Shown piece by piece: positions 1-9,047 of a stretch of 64,000 nucleotides of DNA. A model generated the notes under the pieces. The model did no database searches. It worked only from the letters and a program-made list of their open reading frames with translations, and was not told where the DNA came from. The position numbers and the translations under genes are program-made. The DNA is taken from assembly GCF_004135935.1 (NCBI RefSeq), contig NZ_CP025086.1, positions 3,038,001-3,102,000 of the forward strand. The letters run 5' to 3'. The stretch's first letter is position 1, and each line of letters opens with the position of its first letter. This DNA comes from Methylovirgula ligni. GTDB taxonomy: Bacteria; Pseudomonadota; Alphaproteobacteria; Rhizobiales; Beijerinckiaceae.

Positions 1-538
1 GCATGGTGCGGGTGACGACCTGGCCGGCGTGCTTCATGAGATATTCGAGCAGCCGGAACTCGCGCGGCTGCAGGACGATCTCCTTGCCGTTGCGCGTGAG
101 CTTGTGTGACAGACGGTCAAGCTCAAGCCCGCCGACGCGGTAAATCGTTTCCTCGCTCGCGCCGGACAATTTGCGCCGGGAGAGAACCTCGATCCGCGCC
201 AGCAATTCCGAAAAGGCATAGGGCTTCGTCAGATAATCGTCGCCCCCGGCGCGCAGGCCCTTCACCCGGTCGTCCACCTGGCCGAGCGCGGACAGGATCA
301 GCACCGGCGTCTCGACCTTTTGCGCACGCAGGCCGCCGATGAGCGAAAGGCCATCGAGCTTGGGCAGCATCCGGTCGACGATCAGAACGTCATAAGTGCT
401 ATCGCGGGCCTTCTCATAGCCCTCCAGCCCGTCAGCGGCGTGATCGGCGACATGCCCGGACTCGCGCAACGCCTTGACGAGATAGTTCGCCGCTTCGGAA
501 TCGTCTTCAATGATGAGGATGCGCATGATGGAAGACAT
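1..538 (-). CDS. OmpR-family response regulator, truncated by window edge
   Basis: Receiver domain plus the start of a winged-helix output domain; the C-terminus lies outside the window. From the internal ATG at 526 the receiver starts MRILIIEDD with the acidic pair at residues 8-9 and the phosphoacceptor at about D51 (LIVDRM), followed by the conserved K of LTKPYAF. The winged helix is recognisable from LQPREFRLLEYL. An in-frame upstream ATG at 538 has a better-spaced GGAA and is used here. It follows the degP-type gene on the same strand, an order known from Rhizobiales (cycHJKL-degP-regulator-kinase), so the partner kinase probably lies just beyond the left edge. The target genes are unknown; an envelope-stress role is inferred only from the neighbours. 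Confidence 0.9.
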   Translation of the reverse strand, partial: MSSIMRILIIEDDSEAANYLVKALRESGHVADHAADGLEGYEKARDSTYDVLIVDRMLPKLDGLSLIGGLRAQKVETPVLILSALGQVDDRVKGLRAGGDDYLTKPYAFSELLARIEVLSRRKLSGASEETIYRVGGLELDRLSHKLTRNGKEIVLQPREFRLLEYLMKHAGQVVTRTM

Positions 539-684
539 ATAGTCAATTCCGTAAAAAAACGGCAGGCCGGAGGGTGACTCCAGACCTGCCGCCTCCGAGA
601 ACCGGCGCCGCAGACGGGGGGCAAATGCGACACCTGGCGGGGAGAGGAAATTTCCGCGCGGCAGCGAGGTGGCCGCCGCGCGCG

Positions 685-731
685 GAGCGTTTTCCGCGAA
701 GTGGATACCGGTTCGCGTTATGAAAACGCTC
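685..731. repeat. Dispersed intergenic hairpin, copy 1 (first hairpin)
   Basis: GAGCGTTTTC pairs with GAAAACGCTC, and an inner CGCGAA/TTCGCG stem is separated from the outer stem by an unpaired TTAT. It lies between degP and the downstream regulator gene. The fold resembles the hairpin at 6701-6747, but the paired bases are different. Confidence 0.7.
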
Positions 732-746
732 CAATTCAAATAATTA

Positions 747-794
747 GACCGCTTTCAGACGGAAAACCGGTTTCCACTTTTCCTGAAAGCGGTC
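747..794. repeat. Dispersed intergenic hairpin, copy 1 (second hairpin)
   Basis: GACCGCTTTCAG pairs with CTGAAAGCGGTC, inner GGAAAA with TTTTCC, around the loop CCGGTTTCCAC. The preceding AATAATTAGA matches the box before the hairpins at 6651, 49894 and, inverted, 24600. It ends five bases before the degP stop codon and may double as a transcript-end hairpin. Confidence 0.75.
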
Positions 795-799
795 TCGCA

Positions 800-2359
800 T
801 CAGGAGGCTTTGCCCAGCTCCAATGCCACGAAATGGGTCTCGTCGCCGCTCTTGATCCGCAGCAGGATCGCCTTGCGGCCGGCCTTCTTGGCATCGCCCA
901 GGACGTCCGCGACCTGACCGGGTGTCGCAACCTGCTTGCCGCCAGCCTGAAGGATCACATCGCCGACCTTCAGACCCTTTTGCGCTGCGGTGCCATCGGG
1001 ATCCACATTGGTGACCACAACGCCGGCCGCCACCGCGCCCGGAACCGAATCCGAGGGCGCCAAAGTCAGGCCGAAACTAGCGAGCGCACTCGCGCTGTTA
1101 TCCGTGCCGGTGCCGCTGTCCGCATCGGCGGAGGCGACCTGATCGTTCGGCAGGGTGCCGAGCTTCACGTCAAAGGTTTTCTGCGCGCCGTCATGCCAAA
1201 CCAGAAGCGAGGCATCGACGTTGGGGCCGAGCGCCGCAATCTTGCGGGCCAGCTCACGCGGGCCGTCGACCGGATCGCCATTGACGCCAAGGATCACGTC
1301 ACCGGTCTTGATGCCGGCTTTCGACGCCGGCGAATCCTTCTCGGTGTCGGCGACCAGCGCACCCGTTTCGCCCTTCAAGCCGAGACTGTCGGCGATGTCG
1401 GACGTCACCGGCTGAATTTGGACGCCGATCCAGCCACGTGTCACGGTGCCCTTGCTTTCGAGCGCCGCGATGACGCCGTGCGCCTCGTCAGCGGGAATAT
1501 CGAAGCCGATGCCGACGCTGCCGCCCGATGGCGAATAAATGGCGGTGTTGATGCCGACCACTTCGCCCTGCGTGTTGAAGGTCGGGCCGCCGGAATTGCC
1601 GCGGTTCACCGGCGCATCGATCTGCAGGTAATCATCATAGGGCCCGGAATTGATGTCGCGGCCACGCGCGGACACGATGCCCGCCGTCACCGTACCGCCA
1701 AGGCCGAACGGATTGCCGACCGCGATCACCCAATCGCCGACACGCGGCGGCTTCGATGCGAAGCCGACATATTTGAAGGGGCCGCCGCTCTTGATCTTCA
1801 AGAGCGCGAGGTCGGTGCGCTTGTCGGTGCCGATGACCTTGGCCGGATGCGTCGTGCCGTCATCCATGGTGATCGTGACTTCGGTCGCGTGATCGACCAC
1901 GTGATTGTTGGTCACGAGATAACCGTCGGACGAAATGATGAAGCCGGAGCCTTGCGCCATCTCGACATGCGGATGGTTGTGACGGAACACGAAGGGCGTG
2001 CCCTCCTCGCCGCCAAAGCGGCGGAAGAAGCGCTCGAGCGGATCATCCGGCGAAAGCTGCTGCGGGCCATCATCGGAATCGCTGGCGTCCGCCGTCTCGG
2101 CGATCTTGACCTTGATCGAGACAACGGCGCCGCGAACATGATCGACAACATCGGCAAAGGAAAAGGCATTGGCCGGCAAAGGCGCGACGGAACCCGTCTC
2201 GGCCCGCGCGGGCGTCGTCCATAGGCCCTGCACACCGCCGTTGTTGCCGACGGCGGCGCCGCCGAGGACCAGGGCAGCGGTCGTGCCCAGCAAAACAAGA
2301 CGCTTGGAGCGCGCCCAGGCCCCCAAAGTCGATGAGCCTTTTCCGGAAACGTCAGTCAT
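800..2359 (-). CDS. degP: DegP/DegQ-type periplasmic serine endopeptidase
   Basis: Do-family HtrA protease that degrades or refolds misfolded envelope proteins in the periplasm. The 519-residue product has an N-terminal membrane/signal segment (about 20-38), a trypsin-like domain with the triad H153 (NNHVVD), D183 (RTDLALL) and S256 (RGNSGGP), then two PDZ domains (about 290-380 and 430-515). The start is the ATG at 2359, preceded by AGGAG at nine bases; longer frames run into GC-rich non-coding sequence. It follows ccmH on the same strand after about 190 bp, the order seen in Sinorhizobium where degP1 follows cycL, which suggests a shared role in envelope and cytochrome c quality control. 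Confidence 0.95.
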   Translation of the reverse strand: MTDVSGKGSSTLGAWARSKRLVLLGTTAALVLGGAAVGNNGGVQGLWTTPARAETGSVAPLPANAFSFADVVDHVRGAVVSIKVKIAETADASDSDDGPQQLSPDDPLERFFRRFGGEEGTPFVFRHNHPHVEMAQGSGFIISSDGYLVTNNHVVDHATEVTITMDDGTTHPAKVIGTDKRTDLALLKIKSGGPFKYVGFASKPPRVGDWVIAVGNPFGLGGTVTAGIVSARGRDINSGPYDDYLQIDAPVNRGNSGGPTFNTQGEVVGINTAIYSPSGGSVGIGFDIPADEAHGVIAALESKGTVTRGWIGVQIQPVTSDIADSLGLKGETGALVADTEKDSPASKAGIKTGDVILGVNGDPVDGPRELARKIAALGPNVDASLLVWHDGAQKTFDVKLGTLPNDQVASADADSGTGTDNSASALASFGLTLAPSDSVPGAVAAGVVVTNVDPDGTAAQKGLKVGDVILQAGGKQVATPGQVADVLGDAKKAGRKAILLRIKSGDETHFVALELGKAS

Positions 2360-2547
2360 ATTCTCAATCTCCTGTGCCATTTCGGCATCGCAATTGAATG
2401 GGAAGGCGAGATCCCCCGCGGGCCCCTTCTCGAGTCGGAAGGCCAGCTTCGATTGCCAAGATGCAGGAGACCGGCTTACGCGGCCATTTCGAGCGGATGA
2501 AACTTTTGTAAGGTTGGGCGGCCGGCATCGCCTGCCCGGCCGCGCCG

Positions 2548-3021
2548 TCACTCGCCCTCGGATGGGGTGACGATGGACGCGAGGCGGGTTTTCTCGGCCG
2601 GCGTCAGTTCTTTCGGCGCGACAGGCGCCGCCTTGCGGCGCGTATTGAAATAGATCACGACGCCGCCGGCGAGCAGCAGCAGCAATGGCGTTAGCCACAG
2701 GAAATACGTGCCCGGCTCGAAAGGCGGCTTCAGCAGGATGAAATTGCCGTAGCGCGAGACGAGAAAATCGCGGATCTGCTGATCGCTGTCCCCGGCAAGC
2801 AGGCGTTCGCGCACGAGCACGCGGATATCATGCGCCAGAGTGGCGTTGGATTCATCGATCGATTCGTTCTGGCAGACGAGGCAGCGCAGCCCGGCCGAGA
2901 TCGCCCGCGCCCGCGCCTCGAGATGCGGATCGGGCAGCATTTCCGCGGGCTCGACCGCGCGGGCGAGCAGCGGCGCCACCACGAGCGCAACAAGCACGAG
3001 GATTTGCAGCGCGCGCTTCAT
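2548..3021 (-). CDS. ccmH: Cytochrome c maturation thiol oxidoreductase CcmH (CycL)
   Basis: Periplasmic, membrane-anchored redox protein that keeps apocytochrome c CXXCH cysteines reduced for heme ligation. The 157-residue protein has a signal peptide (1-22), the hallmark LRCLVCQN motif with C47 and C50, a short three-helix domain and a C-terminal membrane segment (about 105-126). The length is typical of the short rhizobial CycL form lacking a fused TPR part; that part is the separate CcmI here. It overlaps ccmF by 4 bp and ends the ccmI-ccmE-ccmF-ccmH run. Confidence 0.96.
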   Translation of the reverse strand: MKRALQILVLVALVVAPLLARAVEPAEMLPDPHLEARARAISAGLRCLVCQNESIDESNATLAHDIRVLVRERLLAGDSDQQIRDFLVSRYGNFILLKPPFEPGTYFLWLTPLLLLLAGGVVIYFNTRRKAAPVAPKELTPAEKTRLASIVTPSEGE

Positions 3022-5012
3022 TCCGCCGCCTGCGGCGCCGCCGCGAGTTTGCGGACGCGATGCGCGACGCCGATGCGCAGGCGCCGGTCGCTCAGCGAGA
3101 CAAGGCCGCCGAAGCCCATGATAAGGCCGCCGATCCAGATGAAGGCGACGAGCGGCTTCCAGTAAATCCGCGCATCGACCGTGCCGGGCTTCACACCGTC
3201 GCTAACGCCGACGTAAATCTGGCCGAAGTTGAGCGTCTTGATCCCTGCCTCGGCGCGGCTCATCTGACGCGTCGGATAAAAGCGCACGGCGGGATCGAGG
3301 GCGCCGATCTCGCGCGCGCCCTCGCGGATCACGACGTGGCCGATCTTCGCCGTATAATTGGGGCCCATCGCCGTGCCGATGCGTGTGAGCGTCAGTTGGT
3401 ACGGCCCGACATTGGCGCTGTCGCCCGGCTTCATGGTGAGGATTTTCTCCGCGCCCCAGCCCGTGGCGGCGAGGCCGAGCAGCGAGACGCCGATGCCGGC
3501 ATGGGCCAGCGCCGTCCCATAGGTCGAGAGCGGCACGCCGACAGCGTGCTGCCAGACCTGCGCCAAGCCACCCTTGACCAGCGCGACGCGGCCAAAAAGC
3601 CGGTTGGCGATCTCGGCGAAGGCGCCGACGATCACATAGACGCCAAGCCCGCTGACGAGAATTGAAGTGAGCGGGCCATTGTGATGCCAGGAGGCGAGAA
3701 CGAGCAGCATCGCAAGGCCGCACAGCAAAGCGAAATAGAGCCGCTGCGCCGCACCGAAGAAGTCGCCGCGCTTCCAGGAAAGATTCTGGCCAATCGGCAT
3801 CAGCAGGACGAGCGGCAGAAACAGCGGCACCACGGTCGCGTTGAAGAAGGGCGCGCCGACGGAGATTTTCTCGCCGGTGAAAGATTCCAGCGCTAGCGGA
3901 TAGAGCGTGCCGACGAAAACCGTGGCGCAGCAGGTCGTCAGCACCAGATTGTTGAGGACCAGCGCGCCCTCGCGCGAGATCGGCGCGAAGAAGCCGCCCG
4001 GCTTCAGCGTATTGGCGCGCAGGGCGAAGAGCAGCAGCGCGCCGCCGATGAAGAAGACGAGGATGGCGAGGATGAATTCGCCGCGCTGCGGATCATTGGC
4101 GAAGGAATGGACCGAGGTCAGCACGCCGGAGCGGACGATGAACGTGCCGATCAGCGACAATGAGAAAGCAAGGATGGCGAGGAAGATCGTCCAGACTTTC
4201 AGCGCGTCGCGCTTTTCCATCACCGCCGCCGAATGAAGCAGCGCGGTGGCGGCGAGCCAGGGCATCAGCGAGGCGTTCTCAACCGGGTCCCAGAACCAGA
4301 ACCCGCCCCAGCCGAGCGTGTAATAGGCCCAATAGGAGCCCATCGCGATGCCGAGCGTCAAAAATACCCAGGCGATCAGCGTCCACGGCCGCACCAAACG
4401 CGCCCAGACCGCATCGATGCGGCCGCAGATGAGCGCGCCCGCGGCGAAGGCAAACGTGATCGAAAGCCCGACATAGCCGAGATAGAGTAGCGGCGGGTGG
4501 ATCGCGAGACCAGGGTCTTGCAGAAGCGGATTGAGATCCTGCCCCTCGATCGGCGGATTGGCGATGCGCGCGAATGGATCGGATGTGAGCAGGATAAAGA
4601 GCAGAAAGGCGGCGCTGATCCAGGACTGCACCGCGAGCACGGCGGCATGAAGGTCCTGCGGCATGGCGCGGGCCGAGAGCGCCACCGCCGCCGCGAAGAC
4701 GGCGAGGATCAGCACCCAGAGCAGCATCGAGCCTTCGTGATTGCCCCAGACGCCGGTGATTTTATAGATCAGCGGCTTCGCCGAGGCCGAATTCTCGTAG
4801 ACGTTGAGCAGCGAGAAGTCGGAGGTGATATGCGCATAGGTCAGCGCCGCATAGGATAGAGCGACGAAGCCAAAGCCGGCGAGCGCGATTGACGGCGCCG
4901 TTCCCATCAGGCGGGAATCGCGCGTGGCGACGCCCCACAACGGCACCACGGCATTGAAACAAGCCAAGGCCAAAGCGAGGATCAGCGCGAAATGTCCTGT
5001 CTCGACGATCAT
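3018..5012 (-). CDS. ccmF: Heme lyase subunit CcmF (CycK)
   Basis: Large inner-membrane component of the system I holocytochrome c synthase; it accepts heme from CcmE and ligates it to apocytochrome c with CcmH and CcmI. The product of 664 residues has many membrane helices and the tryptophan-rich WWD-type heme-handling motif [13 protein letters not shown] at about 235-247, with conserved histidines such as that in AIHPPLL (about 172). It overlaps ccmH and ccmE by 4 bp each, so translational coupling is likely. Length and order match the Rhizobium/Bradyrhizobium cycHJKL operon. Confidence 0.97.
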   Translation of the reverse strand: MIVETGHFALILALALACFNAVVPLWGVATRDSRLMGTAPSIALAGFGFVALSYAALTYAHITSDFSLLNVYENSASAKPLIYKITGVWGNHEGSMLLWVLILAVFAAAVALSARAMPQDLHAAVLAVQSWISAAFLLFILLTSDPFARIANPPIEGQDLNPLLQDPGLAIHPPLLYLGYVGLSITFAFAAGALICGRIDAVWARLVRPWTLIAWVFLTLGIAMGSYWAYYTLGWGGFWFWDPVENASLMPWLAATALLHSAAVMEKRDALKVWTIFLAILAFSLSLIGTFIVRSGVLTSVHSFANDPQRGEFILAILVFFIGGALLLFALRANTLKPGGFFAPISREGALVLNNLVLTTCCATVFVGTLYPLALESFTGEKISVGAPFFNATVVPLFLPLVLLMPIGQNLSWKRGDFFGAAQRLYFALLCGLAMLLVLASWHHNGPLTSILVSGLGVYVIVGAFAEIANRLFGRVALVKGGLAQVWQHAVGVPLSTYGTALAHAGIGVSLLGLAATGWGAEKILTMKPGDSANVGPYQLTLTRIGTAMGPNYTAKIGHVVIREGAREIGALDPAVRFYPTRQMSRAEAGIKTLNFGQIYVGVSDGVKPGTVDARIYWKPLVAFIWIGGLIMGFGGLVSLSDRRLRIGVAHRVRKLAAAPQAAE

Positions 5013-5461
5013 TGCGCCACGCCTCCCACATCCGCATTCTCTTGCCAGCGGCCGGATTTCTTCAAAGCATCCACCACTTCCTTGGGCATATAGCGTTCGT
5101 CATGCTTGGCAAGCACTTGCGTGGCTTCGAGCCCCGCGGCGCTCAGCACGCCTTCCGCGACGACTCCCTGCCCTTCGCGAAAGAGGTCCGGCAAGGCGCC
5201 GCCATAGGTGACGGCGATCTCATGCTTGCCGTCGGTCACCTCAAAGCGCGCGGTCTGGGCATCGCGCTTGAGCGAGCCTTGTTTGACGAGGCCGCCGATC
5301 CGCACATGCGTGCCCGGCGGCAAATCCTTGGCCACGATCTCGCTCGGCCCGTAGAAGAAAACGATATTGTCGCGCAACGCGTAAAGTACGAGCCCTGCGG
5401 CGGTGCCGAGCACGACCATGGCGGCGGCGATGAGCGTCAGGCGCTTCTTTTTGCGCGTCAT
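5009..5461 (-). CDS. ccmE: Heme chaperone CcmE (CycJ)
   Basis: Periplasmic heme shuttle, anchored by an N-terminal helix (about 8-28), that binds heme covalently and passes it to CcmF. The 150-residue OB-fold protein keeps the heme-binding histidine H120 and Y124 in [11 protein letters not shown] basic MTRKKKR start precedes the membrane helix. It overlaps ccmF and ccmI by 4 bp each, fixing both ends of the frame. The partners CcmABCD, which load heme onto CcmE, are not in this window. Confidence 0.96.
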   Translation of the reverse strand: MTRKKKRLTLIAAAMVVLGTAAGLVLYALRDNIVFFYGPSEIVAKDLPPGTHVRIGGLVKQGSLKRDAQTARFEVTDGKHEIAVTYGGALPDLFREGQGVVAEGVLSAAGLEATQVLAKHDERYMPKEVVDALKKSGRWQENADVGGVAQ

Positions 5462-6567
5462 GATTCCAATCCAAGCTCATGCGCCAGCGCGTCGATCCGC
5501 GCCGTCGCCGCGGCATTGCCGGTGAAGTCGTGGCGCGCCGTCGCGAGTGCGGCGCGCGCTTTATCGACCTCGTTCAAAACCTTGTAGGCGCGGACGAGAC
5601 GCACCCAGCCCTCGATATCGTTCCCGTTCTGCGCTAGCCGCGCGGCGAGGCCATCGACCATCGACTGGATCATCGCCTGCTGCTGCGCCGGAGCCATGCC
5701 GGCGATGCGCGCCGCCTGATCCGAGGCTGGCACGCCCCTGCCGTCGCCGAGTTGCGCCAGCCGCGCGAGGAGATCGGCACGCCAGGGCGCATTCGCGGGC
5801 GCTTCCGCCAGAAGCTTTTGCCAATAGCTGCGCGCGGTCGCACGGTCATTCTCCTGCTGCGCGGCGAGGCCGAGGAAGAACAAAGCCTTGGGCGCGCCTG
5901 GGTCGACGGCGAGAGCCTTCTCGAATTGCTTGCGCGAATCGGCGGTGACGATGCCGCCCGCGGCGACAGCGAGGGTTTCTCCGTAAACGGTCAAGGTATC
6001 GGCATTGTTGGGGCGAAGTTGCGCCGCCATTTGCGCGGCGCTGACCGCATCTGCGGGCCGCCGGACGAGCAGATAGGCCTGAGCGAGAACCTGATAGCCG
6101 AGACCGTCCTTCGGATTCTTCGCCAGATGCTGTTCGACGCGGGCGATGGCGGCGTTGATGTCGGTCCTACCGATCGGCGCGTTGAGCCGGGCTTCAAGCG
6201 GCGCATCCGGCCAATCGGGATGGCCGAGCGTGGCGTAAAAGCCGATCGCGACGGCCGGCACGAAGACGAGCGCCGCCACGGCCGCGAGTCGGCGGTGCCA
6301 AAGGGGGCTTGCGGCCGCGCCCTCCGTCATCTGCGGGTCCTTGCCGCTGACGGCGAGAAGCTGACGCGCCGCCTCCGTCTTCGCCAGCGCAGCCTCTTCC
6401 GGCGCGAGATTGGCCCGCGCCTGATCGCGCGCAATCTCCTCAAGCTTGGCCTGATAGAAGGCGACGTCCGGTGCCGTCGCCTCGCGCCGCGCCGGCCGCG
6501 CCAACGGCCAGAGGATGGCGAAGACCGCGCCGCCGGTCAAAAGCGCGAATAGGCTCCAGAGCATCAT
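5458..6567 (-). CDS. ccmI: Cytochrome c biogenesis TPR protein CcmI (CycH)
   Basis: Membrane-bound apocytochrome c chaperone that presents the C-terminal part of apocytochromes to the CcmF/CcmH ligation complex. The 369-residue protein has two membrane segments (about 1-20 and 93-113) flanking a cytoplasmic coiled region, then periplasmic TPR repeats (about 140-270). It is the first gene of the ccmI-E-F-H run. Two ATG codons stand in tandem at 6567 and 6564 behind AAGGA. A dispersed repeat cluster begins about 25 bp upstream of the start, so the leader of this transcript may contain stable hairpins. Confidence 0.94.
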   Translation of the reverse strand: MMLWSLFALLTGGAVFAILWPLARPARREATAPDVAFYQAKLEEIARDQARANLAPEEAALAKTEAARQLLAVSGKDPQMTEGAAASPLWHRRLAAVAALVFVPAVAIGFYATLGHPDWPDAPLEARLNAPIGRTDINAAIARVEQHLAKNPKDGLGYQVLAQAYLLVRRPADAVSAAQMAAQLRPNNADTLTVYGETLAVAAGGIVTADSRKQFEKALAVDPGAPKALFFLGLAAQQENDRATARSYWQKLLAEAPANAPWRADLLARLAQLGDGRGVPASDQAARIAGMAPAQQQAMIQSMVDGLAARLAQNGNDIEGWVRLVRAYKVLNEVDKARAALATARHDFTGNAAATARIDALAHELGLES

Positions 6568-6594
6568 ATTCCTTGCAAATCCTCCGCTAGATCG

Positions 6595-6625
6595 ATGCTT
6601 TTAGGCTGAATCAGCCTAAAAGCAT
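6595..6625. repeat. Perfect 15-bp palindrome with one-base centre
   Basis: ATGCTTTTAGGCTGA and its exact reverse complement flank a single A. It is followed after a spacer by an ATCGATTTC...TTAGA box and the hairpin at 6651. The same arrangement, with an unrelated 21-bp palindrome, occurs at 49835-49877. Confidence 0.9.
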
Positions 6626-6650
6626 GAACGCGATCGATTTCAATAAATTA

Positions 6651-6698
6651 GAGCGGGATTTGCGCAAAAAACCGCTCGCACTTTTTCGCATCCCGCTC
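6651..6698. repeat. Dispersed hairpin element, copy 2
   Basis: GAGCGGGAT pairs with ATCCCGCTC. An inner AAAAA/TTTTT stem encloses the loop ACCGCTCGCAC. Near-identical sequence occurs at 49894-49940 and, inverted, at 24553-24600. Confidence 0.9.
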
Positions 6699-6700
6699 CG

Positions 6701-6747
6701 GAGCATGTTCCGGAAAAGTTGCCCGACTTTTCCGGTCAAAACATGCC
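6701..6747. repeat. Second hairpin of the copy 2 cluster
   Basis: GAGCATGTT pairs with AACATG near the end, and inner GGAAAAGT with ACTTTTCC; GGTC is unpaired on one side. The layout parallels the hairpin at 685-731 although the stem bases differ. Confidence 0.7.
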
Positions 6748-6879
6748 CAGACGATTGTTGAGGCTCACTACGCTATTTTCGCCGTGATTTCCATCTGACA
6801 AAGCCGTGAAAGCCTCGCCGCCAAAAGCTGATATTTCGTTATGTAAATGAGGGAGTTAAGGCTTCTCTCTCAGGAACAG

Positions 6880-8274
6880 TCAGGCTGCGGCGGGCAATTC
6901 CAGCTCGGCGCGCAAGCCACCCGCCGGGCTGGCGTCGAGGCGGAGCGCGCCGCCATAGAGCGCCGCGAGATCGACAACGATTGAAAGACCGAGGCCGGAG
7001 CCCGGACGCGTCTCGTCAAGACGGCGGCCGCGCCGCATCGCCGCCTCGCGCAATTCCGGCGCGAGACCGACGCCATCGTCATCGATTGTGACACGAAAGA
7101 ATTGCTTGCCGCCTATATTTGCAGTGGGGATCGGCACGGCAGTGATCGTCACCTGATGGCGCGCCCATTTGCCGGCGTTGTCGACAAGGTTGCCGATCAT
7201 TTCCTCAAGATCCTGCTGCTCGCCGCGGAAGCGGATTTGCGGCGCGACATCGGCGGAAAAGACAATGCCGCGGTCGCGGTAGATTTTCTCGAAGGTGCGC
7301 ACGAGACCCGCCGCCACGGGCGCAACCTCCGCCATGTTGCCGATGGCGCCGACCCGCACGGCGGCGCGGGCGCGGTCGAGATAATAAGTCACCTGATCGC
7401 GCATGATCGCCGCCTGCTCGCGCACCTTGTCGGACAACAGGCTCTTTTCGGTGTCCGCCTCGTTGATGATGACGCTGAGCGGCGTTTTCAGCGCGTGGGC
7501 GAGGTTGCCGACCTGCGTGCGGGCGCGCTCGACCACCTCCCGGTTGGCATCGAGCAGAAGATTAAGCTCGCCGGCAAGCGGCGCGATATCCTGCGGAAAT
7601 TCGCCGCCAATCCTTTCGCCCTGCCCGCGCCGGATGGCCGCCACGCCTTCGCGCAAGCGCCAGAGCGGTTCAAGGCTGTAGCGCATCTGCAGCGCCGCGG
7701 AGCCGACGAGAGCCGCAGCCAGCAGCGTGAAGGTGACGATCAGCGCAAGCTCGAAACCGGCGACCTCCGCCTCCATCGGCGCGGTGGTCGCCGCGACCTG
7801 GACGAGATAGATGCCCTCGTCGCCGGTATCGATGGTGCGCTCGACGATGCGCAGGAGCTTGTCGTCCGGACCCTTCACATAGCCGCTGCGCGCGCCGCCA
7901 ACTCCGGCGGGCACGCCGGTCGCCGCGAGCTGCGGCAGCCGCGCGGCAAAGAGCGAACGCGAGCTCTGGATGTTCGGCTCGGCACCATCGAGCCGCGTGA
8001 TCTGCCAATACCAGCCAGAGAGCGGAATTTCGAATTGCGGTTCACCAAGCTCGAACGGCTGGGACCGGTTCTCCTCGCTCGGCGAGGCGATGTCGGCGAC
8101 GAGCGCGCGCAGATAGAAGCCGAGCCGCTCGTCGAACCGCGTCTCCGCCGATTTGCGATAAAGCGCCGAAAGGCCGATGCCGGCGATGAGCAGAATAATC
8201 GAGCTGAGCACGGCCGCGGAAACGAAAAGCCGCGTGGCGATCGACCAGGTTCGCGGATTGAGGTTGACGCGCAT
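6880..8274 (-). CDS. feuQ: FeuQ-like sensor histidine kinase
   Basis: Membrane sensor kinase of 464 residues with one N-terminal helix (about 15-37), a periplasmic sensor of roughly 130 residues, a second helix (about 174-196), a HAMP linker, a HisKA dimerisation domain with H260 in NLAHALKTPL, and an ATPase domain with the N box (GNLVDNAGKW) and G box (GSGLGLSIV). Its ATG shares one base with the TGA of feuP, so the pair is translationally coupled. In Sinorhizobium FeuPQ controls cyclic glucan export and sits directly upstream of cycHJKL, exactly as here; function in this organism is inferred from that synteny. Confidence 0.92.
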   Translation of the reverse strand: MRVNLNPRTWSIATRLFVSAAVLSSIILLIAGIGLSALYRKSAETRFDERLGFYLRALVADIASPSEENRSQPFELGEPQFEIPLSGWYWQITRLDGAEPNIQSSRSLFAARLPQLAATGVPAGVGGARSGYVKGPDDKLLRIVERTIDTGDEGIYLVQVAATTAPMEAEVAGFELALIVTFTLLAAALVGSAALQMRYSLEPLWRLREGVAAIRRGQGERIGGEFPQDIAPLAGELNLLLDANREVVERARTQVGNLAHALKTPLSVIINEADTEKSLLSDKVREQAAIMRDQVTYYLDRARAAVRVGAIGNMAEVAPVAAGLVRTFEKIYRDRGIVFSADVAPQIRFRGEQQDLEEMIGNLVDNAGKWARHQVTITAVPIPTANIGGKQFFRVTIDDDGVGLAPELREAAMRRGRRLDETRPGSGLGLSIVVDLAALYGGALRLDASPAGGLRAELELPAAA

Positions 8275-8993
8275 CAGGAGTTTTTCAGAGCGCCCGCATC
8301 CGGCTTGCCGGTCTTGCCGGGGGACTGTCCGTTTTCCGGCGCCGCGACGACATAGCCGAGGCCGCGCATGGTCTGGATAATGTCGATCCCGAGCTTCTTG
8401 CGCAGCCGCCCGACGAAAACCTCGATGGTGTTGGAATCGCGGTCGAAGTCCTGATCGTAAAGATGCTCGACCAGTTCTGTGCGTGAAACGACGCGGCCGG
8501 CATGATGCATCAAATAGGACAGGAGCCGGTACTCGTGCGAGGTGAGCTTGATTTGATTGCCATCGACCAGCACGCGGCCGGAGCGTGTATCGAGCCGCAC
8601 CGGCCCGCAGGTCAATTCGCTTGAGGCATGGCCGGTTGCGCGCCGCAGCAAAGCCCGCAGGCGCGCCAGGACCTCTTCAATGTGAAAGGGCTTGGCGACA
8701 TAATCATCGGCTCCGACGTCGAAGCCCTGAACCTTGTCGCTCCAACGGTCGCGCGCAGTGAGAATGAGCACCGGCGTTGTCCGGCCCGCCGCCCGCCAGT
8801 CCTTGAGCACCGCAATGCCGTCCTTCTTCGGCAATCCGAGATCGAGCACGATGGCGTCGTAGGACTCGGTGTCCCCGAGAAACCAGCCCTCCTCGCCATC
8901 GTAGGCGCGGTCGACGGCATAGCCGGCCTGCACCAGCGCCGTGGCGATCTGGCGATTGAGATCCTTGTCATCTTCGACAACGAGAAGCCGCAA
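8274..8993 (-). CDS. feuP: FeuP-like OmpR-family response regulator
   Basis: DNA-binding response regulator of 239 residues paired with the kinase that follows. The receiver starts MRLLVVEDD, has phosphoacceptor D51 (IVLDLGLP) and K of VAKPFHIE; the winged helix contains SHEYRLLSYL and a recognition-helix segment ending LRKKLG. About 20 residues after the conserved end (YVVAAPE) are low complexity and look lineage-specific. The start is TTG, supported by AAGGAG seven bases upstream. It lies 54 bp after the PepSY-like gene, probably in the same transcript. Confidence 0.93.
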   Translation of the reverse strand: MRLLVVEDDKDLNRQIATALVQAGYAVDRAYDGEEGWFLGDTESYDAIVLDLGLPKKDGIAVLKDWRAAGRTTPVLILTARDRWSDKVQGFDVGADDYVAKPFHIEEVLARLRALLRRATGHASSELTCGPVRLDTRSGRVLVDGNQIKLTSHEYRLLSYLMHHAGRVVSRTELVEHLYDQDFDRDSNTIEVFVGRLRKKLGIDIIQTMRGLGYVVAAPENGQSPGKTGKPDAGALKNS

Positions 8994-9047
8994 AATTCCG
9001 CTCCTTAAGCACCGGTCACCTAGCGCGCATTTAATTCATATATTTGT

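Larger units (their letters stand above)
6568..6879. other. Intergenic leader of ccmI with a repeat cluster
   Basis: This 312-bp stretch between feuQ and ccmI holds three inverted repeats at 6595-6625, 6651-6698 and 6701-6747. The remaining 130 bp next to feuQ has no recognisable gene or site. The ccmI promoter must lie here or further upstream. Confidence 0.7.
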
